A stretch of 51,195 bases of DNA from positions 1 to 51,195 of the forward strand of contig NZ_AHAM01000330.1 of assembly GCF_000236565.1 (NCBI RefSeq), read 5' to 3'. The position numbers were made by a program, and so were the translations under genes. Source of the stretch: Mesorhizobium alhagi CCNWXJ12-2 (GTDB lineage: Bacteria; Pseudomonadota; Alphaproteobacteria; Rhizobiales; Rhizobiaceae). Below the pieces are notes generated by a model. It saw nothing but the letters and a program-made list of their open reading frames with translations. It was not told the origin of the DNA and ran no database searches. The first letter of the stretch is position 1. Every line of letters begins with the position of its first letter. Positions 46,114 through 51,195 of this stretch are shown piece after piece.

Positions 46114-47631
46114 ATGAATGCACCCGTCCTGCGCCTCACCGGCATCACCAAGCGGTTCGGTCCGCTCGTCGCCAACGACGCGATCTCGTTCGACCTGAAA
46201 CGCGGCGAGGTCGTCGCGCTGCTCGGCGAGAACGGCGCCGGCAAGACCACGCTGATGAATATCCTCTTCGGCCACTACGTTGCCGACGAGGGCTCCGTCG
46301 AGACATTCGGCAAGTCACTCCCGCCGGGCGACCCGCGCGCCGCGCTCGACGCCGGCATCGGCATGGTGCACCAGCATTTTACCCTCGCCGAGAACATGAC
46401 GGTGCTCGAAAACATTGCGCTCGGCACGCAAGCGATGTGGCGGGCGCGGCTCGACCGGGGCGCGGCAGCCCGGCGCATCCGCAAGCTGTCGGGCGATTTC
46501 GGCCTCGCCATCGATCCCGGCGCGGTTGTCGCCGCGCTCTCGGTCGGCGAGCGGCAGCGCGTCGAGATCCTGAAGGCGCTCTACCGCGATGCGCGCATCC
46601 TGATCCTCGACGAGCCGACGGCAGTGCTCACCCCGGCCGAAACCGACGCGTTGTTTCGCACGCTGAAGCTTCTGGTGGCGCAGGGCCTGTCGATCATCTT
46701 CATCTCCCACAAGCTGCACGAGGTGATGGCCGCGAGCGACCGCGTGCTGGTGCTGCGCGCCGGCCGGCTGGTTGGCGAAAGGCGCACCGCCGAGACCAGC
46801 CGCTCCGAACTGGCGGCGCTGATGGTCGGACAGGAGATCGCGCCGGCCACCGTTGCTCCTGCCAAGGTGGGTCCGCCTTTGCTGGAGCTGACCGACGTCT
46901 CGACGCGCGCGGGTGGCGGCGGCGCTGCGCTAGACGGGGTATCGCTGACGCTTCGCGGCGGCGAGATCACCGGCCTTGCAGGCGTATCCGGCAACGGCCA
47001 GGCCGCACTTGCAGCACTGATCGCCGGCACCATGCAGCCGCTCGGGGGCGAGATCGCCATCGGCGGTGCGACGGTGAAGGAGTGGTCGCCGCGCCGGGCG
47101 CTCGCCGCAGGCATCGCCCGTATCCCGGAAGACCGCCACGCGGTCGGCACGATCGGCGACATGAGCGTCACCGAGAATGTAATTTTGGAACGCTACCGCA
47201 GCGCCCGCTTCAGCCGGCTCGGATTTCTCGACTGGCGCGCCGCGCGCGGCTTCGCCGAAGAGATCATCGCCGACTACGACGTGAAGTGCCCGTCGCCGGA
47301 AGCGCGCATCAGGCTGCTTTCCGGCGGCAACATGCAGAAGCTGATCCTCGGCCGAGCGCTCGATCCCGAGCCGTCGGTCATTTTAGCCAACCAGCCGACG
47401 CGTGGCCTCGACGTCGGCGCTGTCTCCTACGTTCACAAGAAGCTGCTGGAGGCGCGGGCACGCGGCGCTGCCATCCTCTTGATCTCGGAGGATCTGGAGG
47501 AAATCCTGGCTTTGTCGGACCGCATCCTGGTGATGTCCAAGGGCCGGCTCTCGACGCCCTCGGCGCGAGGCGAACGCACGGTTCGCGAGCTTGGCGAACT
47601 GATGGCGGGACATGCGGAGGCTGCGGCGTGA
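46114..47631 (+). CDS. ABC transporter ATPase with two nucleotide-binding domains (nucleoside type)
   Basis: A 505-residue protein. Domain 1 is a complete ATPase: Walker A LLGENGAGKTTLMN (Lys44), signature LSVGERQRVEI, Walker B ILILDEP. Domain 2 lacks the Walker A lysine (GVSGNGQAALAALIAG) but keeps signature LSGGNMQKLI, as in RbsA/NupA-like proteins of this transporter family. ATG 46114 is about 30 bases after the repeat element. It powers the two permeases downstream. Confidence 0.92.
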   Translation: MNAPVLRLTGITKRFGPLVANDAISFDLKRGEVVALLGENGAGKTTLMNILFGHYVADEGSVETFGKSLPPGDPRAALDAGIGMVHQHFTLAENMTVLENIALGTQAMWRARLDRGAAARRIRKLSGDFGLAIDPGAVVAALSVGERQRVEILKALYRDARILILDEPTAVLTPAETDALFRTLKLLVAQGLSIIFISHKLHEVMAASDRVLVLRAGRLVGERRTAETSRSELAALMVGQEIAPATVAPAKVGPPLLELTDVSTRAGGGGAALDGVSLTLRGGEITGLAGVSGNGQAALAALIAGTMQPLGGEIAIGGATVKEWSPRRALAAGIARIPEDRHAVGTIGDMSVTENVILERYRSARFSRLGFLDWRAARGFAEEIIADYDVKCPSPEARIRLLSGGNMQKLILGRALDPEPSVILANQPTRGLDVGAVSYVHKKLLEARARGAAILLISEDLEEILALSDRILVMSKGRLSTPSARGERTVRELGELMAGHAEAAA

Positions 47632-47660
47632 GTATTCGACGGACGGTCGCCCTCTACGTT

Positions 47661-47816
47661 GCCCCCCTCTGTCCTGCCGGACATCTCCCCCACAAGGGGG
47701 GAGATTGGCCGGCCGCATCGCTTTCGCCAACTTGCGACGTCGCAGGTGGAAGGGCGGCGCAGCAGCTGCTGATCTCCCCCCTTGTGGGGGAGATGTCCGG
47801 CAGGACAGAGGGGGGC
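47661..47816. repeat. 156-bp inverted-repeat element with perfect 45-base arms
   Basis: Arms 47661-47705 and 47772-47816 are exact complements over 45 bases (containing CTGTCCTGCCGGACATCTCC) around a 66-base centre. Each arm can also form a local CCCCC/GGGGG hairpin. It lies between the ATPase stop and the first permease start. Confidence 0.92.
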
Positions 47817-47862
47817 GCTGTCCCGCCAGCGTGTCGAGCCGCAAATGTCTTGCGAGGCATTC

Positions 47863-48912
47863 ATGCGGCTTGAGCCCAAACCAGCCCCGCCGCTCGGCGT
47901 AACGCTCCTCTTCCCCGTCGCCGCGATCGCCGCGACGCTTCTCATCACCTCGCTGCTGGTGCTCGCCGCAGGCGCGTCGCCATTCTCCGTCTTCTATCTC
48001 GTCGCGCGCGGCGCCGCCGGCACGCAATTCGCGGCTCTCGAAACGCTGACCCGAGCGACGCCGCTGATCTTCACCGGCCTCGCCGTCGCCGTCGCCTTCC
48101 GCGCCAAACTCTGGAACATCGGAGCCGAGGCGCAACTCTATATCGGCGGCGTCGTCACCATCGTGCTCGGCACGGGCGCGCTGCCGCTGCCGTCATTCCT
48201 CCTCATCCCTCTGATCATGCTGGCCGCGATGGCGGCCGGCGCGCTCCTGCTGCTTGGCCCGGCAGTGCTGAAGACCCGCTTCGGCGTCGACGAGGTGGTC
48301 ACCACGCTGCTCCTCAATTTCATCGTGCTGCTCTTCGTCTCAATGCTGCTCGAAGGTCCGCTGAAGGACCCGATGGGCCTCGGCTGGCCGCAATCGCAAA
48401 GAGTCGTCGCCGAGGCGCAGCTTCCCCGCATCATCCAGGGCAAGCGCCTGCATTACGGCTTCGCCATCTCGCTTTGCGCCGCCGCAATCGTCTGGGTGAT
48501 CATGAAGAAGACCGTGCTCGGCTACGAGATGCGCGCCGTCGGCCACAATGCGGAGGCCGCGAGTTTTGCCGGCATCCCGGTCAACCGGGTGCTGATGAAG
48601 ACCGCGCTGCTGTCCGGCGGGCTCGCCGCACTCGCCGGCTTCTCCGAAGTGTCCGGGCTGAAGGGCAATCTCACGCTCGACCTGTCGCCGGGCTACGGCT
48701 ATTCCGGCATCGTGGTGGCGATGCTGGCGATGCTCAATCCGCTCGGCGTCGTAGCCTCGGCCATCTTCGTCGCCGGAATTTTCGTCGGCGCCGACGCCAT
48801 GAGCCGCACCGCCGGCGTCCCGAGCTACATCGCCGACGTGATGGTCGCCACCGCGCTGCTGACGATGGTCACGGCGATCCTCATGTCGCGGTTCCGGGTG
48901 AGGTGGAGGTAG
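47863..48912 (+). CDS. ABC transporter permease, nucleoside type (first)
   Basis: A 349-residue inner-membrane permease with about nine hydrophobic segments. Family signature: TPLIFTGLAVAVAFRAKLWNIGAEAQLYIGG, and later NAEAASFAGIPVNRVLMKTALLSGGLAALAG. Start ATG 47863 is preferred; the frame is open upstream into the repeat element, where the codons translate to low-complexity sequence unlike the family. ATG 47845 is possible. It forms the channel with the permease at 49105. Confidence 0.88.
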   Translation: MRLEPKPAPPLGVTLLFPVAAIAATLLITSLLVLAAGASPFSVFYLVARGAAGTQFAALETLTRATPLIFTGLAVAVAFRAKLWNIGAEAQLYIGGVVTIVLGTGALPLPSFLLIPLIMLAAMAAGALLLLGPAVLKTRFGVDEVVTTLLLNFIVLLFVSMLLEGPLKDPMGLGWPQSQRVVAEAQLPRIIQGKRLHYGFAISLCAAAIVWVIMKKTVLGYEMRAVGHNAEAASFAGIPVNRVLMKTALLSGGLAALAGFSEVSGLKGNLTLDLSPGYGYSGIVVAMLAMLNPLGVVASAIFVAGIFVGADAMSRTAGVPSYIADVMVATALLTMVTAILMSRFRVRWR

Positions 48913-48927
48913 GATGCGAACGAGGCA

Positions 48928-49070
48928 AGCACCCCCTCACCGGCTTGCTTCGCAAGCCACCTCTCCCCCTGGCCGGGGGAGAGGAAAGCAGCGTTGGCGA
49001 TTGGCGATTCCTCTCCCCCGGGCAGGGGGAGAGGTGGCTCGGGCGAAGCCCGAGACGGTGAGGGGGTGCT
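48928..49070. repeat. 143-bp nested inverted-repeat element
   Basis: Outer arms AGCACCCCCTCACCG (48928-48942) and its complement (49056-49070) are perfect over 15 bases. Inner arms 48956-48984 and 49010-49038 match at 28 of 29 positions, and each can fold into a CCTCTCCCCC/GGGGGAGAGG hairpin. It lies between the two permease genes. Confidence 0.9.
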
Positions 49071-49104
49071 TTTCCAATCCTGCAAATGCCCCGAGGAAGC
49101 AGTG

Positions 49105-50049
49105 ATGGAACAAGCCCTCGAAATCCTCTTCACAGCATCCTTCTGGGTCGCCGCGATCCGCATCGCCTCGCCGCTGATCTTCGCCACCATGGGCGAGCTG
49201 ATCTGCGAGCGCGCCGGCGTGCTCAATCTCGGCATAGAGGGCATCATGACCGCCGGCGCCTTCGCCGGCTGGTTCACTGTCTATGCCGGCGGTGACCTCT
49301 GGACCGGCGTTCTCGTCGCGGCCCTTGCCGGCGCGATGTTCGGCCTGCTTCACGCGACGCTCACCGTGCCGCTCGGCCTGTCGCAGCATGTGGTCGGCAT
49401 CGGCGTCACCCTGCTCGCCTCCAGCCTCACCTATTTCATCTACCGGCTGGCGCTGCCCGAGGTCACCTCGCCGCCCAAGATCGCGCCCTTCGAGCCGCTG
49501 GCCATCCCCGGCCTGTCGTCCATCCCCGTCATCGGCCCGGCGCTGTTCAACCAGACGCCGCTCACCTATCTCGCCTTCGCCACCGTCGCCGTCACCGCCT
49601 GGGTGCTCTACCGCACGCCGCTCGGCCTTGCCATCCGTGCTGCCGGCGAGAACCCGGCTGCCGTCGAAGCGCAAGGCATCAGCGTCACCGGCATCCGCAT
49701 GGGCGCGGTGATGGTCGGCAGCGCGCTGATGGCCGTCGGCGGCGCGTTCCTGACGATGTCGGCCTTCAATTCCTTCTTCTTCCAGATGATCAACGGCCGC
49801 GGCTGGATCTGCATCGCGCTGGTCGTCTTCGGCTCCTGGCGGCCGGGCAAGGCCCTTCTCGGCGCCATACTATTCGCCGCCTTCGACGCCTACCAGGTGC
49901 GCCTGCAGCAACTTTCCGGCGGTATCGTGCCCTATCAGGTCTTCCTGATGATGCCGTATGTACTCTCCATCCTGGCTCTGGTGCTGGTGGCGCGCCGCGC
50001 GACCTATCCCAAGGCGCTGATGATCCCCTACCAGAAAGGCGAAAGATGA
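49105..50049 (+). CDS. ABC transporter permease, nucleoside type (second)
   Basis: A 314-residue permease. Family signature ASPLIFATMGELICERAGVLNLGIEGIMTAGAFAG is near the N-terminus and GLAIRAAGENPAAVEAQGISVTGIRMGAV in the second half. ATG 49105 follows GAGGAAG at good spacing; codons upstream lie in the repeat element and are not family-like. It overlaps the following amidohydrolase by four bases, directly linking transport with deamination. Confidence 0.92.
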   Translation: MEQALEILFTASFWVAAIRIASPLIFATMGELICERAGVLNLGIEGIMTAGAFAGWFTVYAGGDLWTGVLVAALAGAMFGLLHATLTVPLGLSQHVVGIGVTLLASSLTYFIYRLALPEVTSPPKIAPFEPLAIPGLSSIPVIGPALFNQTPLTYLAFATVAVTAWVLYRTPLGLAIRAAGENPAAVEAQGISVTGIRMGAVMVGSALMAVGGAFLTMSAFNSFFFQMINGRGWICIALVVFGSWRPGKALLGAILFAAFDAYQVRLQQLSGGIVPYQVFLMMPYVLSILALVLVARRATYPKALMIPYQKGER

Positions 50050-51195
50050 GTTTCGACATAATCATCCGCGGCGGCACGCTTCCGGACGGCAGCACCGCCG
50101 ACGTCGGCATCCGCGGCGACAGGATCGCGGCAATCGAGCCGCGCATCGACGCCGAGGCCGGGAAAATCATAGACGCCAGCGGCAACCTCGTTTCCCAGCC
50201 CTTCGTCGATCCGCATTTCCACATGGACGCGACGCTCTCCTATGGCATCCCGCGCATCAATGCCTCCGGCACGCTTCTGGAAGGCATCGCACTCTGGGGC
50301 GAGCTGAAGCCGCTGCTCACCCACGAGGCCGTCCGCGACCGCGCGCTCGCCTATTGCGACTGGGCGGTCTCCATGGGTCTGCTCGCCATTCGCACCCATG
50401 TCGACACCTGCGACGACCGCTTGCTCGCGGTCGAGGCGCTGCTCGACGTGAAGAAGACCGTCGCGCCATACATCGACCTGCAGCTCGTCGCCTTCCCGCA
50501 GGACGGTTTCTACCGGTCGTCGACCGCGCGCGAGAACACCATCCGCGCGCTCGATATAGGCGTCGACATCGTCGGCGGCATTCCGCATTTCGAGCGCACC
50601 ATGGCCGACGGCACGCGCTCCGTCACCGAGCTCTGCGAGATCGCGGCCGAGCGTGGCCTGATGGTCGACATGCATTGCGACGAAACCGACGACCCCAACT
50701 CGCGCCACATCGAGCAGCTCGCCTACGAGACGCAGCGGCTGGGGCTTTCCGGCCGCGTCGCCGGCTCGCACCTCACCTCCATGCACTCGATGGACAATTA
50801 TTACGTCTCGAAGCTGCTGCCGCTGATTGCCGAGGCGGGAGTCTCGGCAATCCCCAATCCGCTCATCAACATCGTCATCCAGGGCCGCCACGACACCTAT
50901 CCCAAGCGCCGCGGCATGACCCGCGTGCCGGAAATGCTGAAGGCCGGCATCCGCGTCGGCTTCGGCCAGGATTGCGTGCTCGATCCTTGGTATCCGCTCG
51001 GCACGGCCGACATGCTCGACGTCGCCTTCATGGGGCTTCACGTGGCGCAGATGACCAGCCCGGCCGACATGGCGCATTGCTTCGACATGGTGACGAAGGT
51101 GAACGCCGAAATCATGGGTCTCGACCATCTCGGCCTCGCAGTCGGCAAGACCGCCAGTCTCGTCGTCCTCGACGCCGGCAGCCGGGTGGAGGCGC
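50046..51195 (+). CDS. codA: Cytosine-deaminase-like amidohydrolase, cut by window end
   Basis: At least 383 residues of an amidohydrolase-superfamily enzyme; the 3' end lies outside. Metal ligands are in VDPHFHMDATL (His57, His59), a later histidine in MVDMHCDETDDP, and the catalytic aspartate in GFGQDCVLDPWYPLG. The segment order and the FGQDCVLDPWYPLG motif match cytosine deaminase (CodA), which converts cytosine to uracil. The ATG overlaps the permease stop, so imported base would be deaminated at once. Deaminases for isocytosine, creatinine or related rings share the fold, so the substrate is probable, not proven. Confidence 0.85.
   Translation, partial: MSFDIIIRGGTLPDGSTADVGIRGDRIAAIEPRIDAEAGKIIDASGNLVSQPFVDPHFHMDATLSYGIPRINASGTLLEGIALWGELKPLLTHEAVRDRALAYCDWAVSMGLLAIRTHVDTCDDRLLAVEALLDVKKTVAPYIDLQLVAFPQDGFYRSSTARENTIRALDIGVDIVGGIPHFERTMADGTRSVTELCEIAAERGLMVDMHCDETDDPNSRHIEQLAYETQRLGLSGRVAGSHLTSMHSMDNYYVSKLLPLIAEAGVSAIPNPLINIVIQGRHDTYPKRRGMTRVPEMLKAGIRVGFGQDCVLDPWYPLGTADMLDVAFMGLHVAQMTSPADMAHCFDMVTKVNAEIMGLDHLGLAVGKTASLVVLDAGSRVEA

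Noticed and set aside
45938-49070. Palindromic elements considered as CRISPR or insertion-sequence ends
   Set aside because: There are no regularly spaced direct repeats, spacers, cas genes or transposase. Each element is a single inverted repeat.

Overview
The window looks like a chromosomal segment of a Mesorhizobium-like alphaproteobacterium (Hyphomicrobiales). The reasons are high GC, dense operons with ATGA/TGATG overlaps, many TRAP and ABC importers, a phosphonoacetate hydrolase / phosphonoacetaldehyde dehydrogenase pair whose catalytic residues match the Sinorhizobium meliloti numbering as I recall it, a DUF982 protein, and long rhizobial-style intergenic palindromes. Genus is an inference. 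No rRNA, tRNA, CRISPR array, transposase or phage gene was recognised.

Left third (1-20.2 kb), catabolism. A glycosyltransferase cut by the window edge is followed by a frameshifted acetyltransferase remnant. On the minus strand lie phnA and phnY (phosphonoacetate / phosphonoacetaldehyde use, without phnW). A LacI-type regulator diverges from a six-gene operon: TRAP transporter (dctP, dctQ, dctM), a VOC-fold protein, a RuBisCO-like protein that keeps the carbamylated-lysine metal site, and a DUF1537 sugar-acid kinase. This reads as uptake, phosphorylation and decarboxylation or isomerisation of a sugar acid. Next, an ABC sugar importer without its ATPase (minus) diverges from a ROK kinase, GntR regulator, SIS protein and DapA-family aldolase (plus), probably for an amino sugar or sugar acid. 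UDP-glucose dehydrogenase follows.

Middle (20.2-43.5 kb), glycan and signalling. A dipeptide/oligosaccharide-type ABC importer (ATPase, binding protein, two permeases) sits downstream of a secreted polysaccharide lyase. The lyase is translationally coupled to a class III nucleotidyl cyclase and an FkbM methyltransferase. Then come a DUF3095 protein with a cyclase-like core, a GT4 glycosyltransferase, a polysaccharide deacetylase-like protein, a metallo-beta-lactamase-fold hydrolase, a single-domain cyclic-nucleotide-binding protein, a 904-residue ABC-exporter-like protein whose ATPase motifs are all degraded, two methyltransferase-like proteins, and three overlapping glycosyltransferase genes. 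A TetR/SDR pair with its own paired operators (38.2-39.8 kb) interrupts this cluster and looks inserted. Synthesis and export of a surface glycan under cyclic-nucleotide control is my main hypothesis for the region.

Right end (43.5-51.2 kb). Small charged proteins are followed by a BMP-type nucleoside/nucleobase importer operon (binding protein, double ATPase, two permeases) ending in a cytosine-deaminase-like gene cut by the window edge. Each of the three gaps between its transporter genes contains a different 143-156 bp inverted-repeat element.
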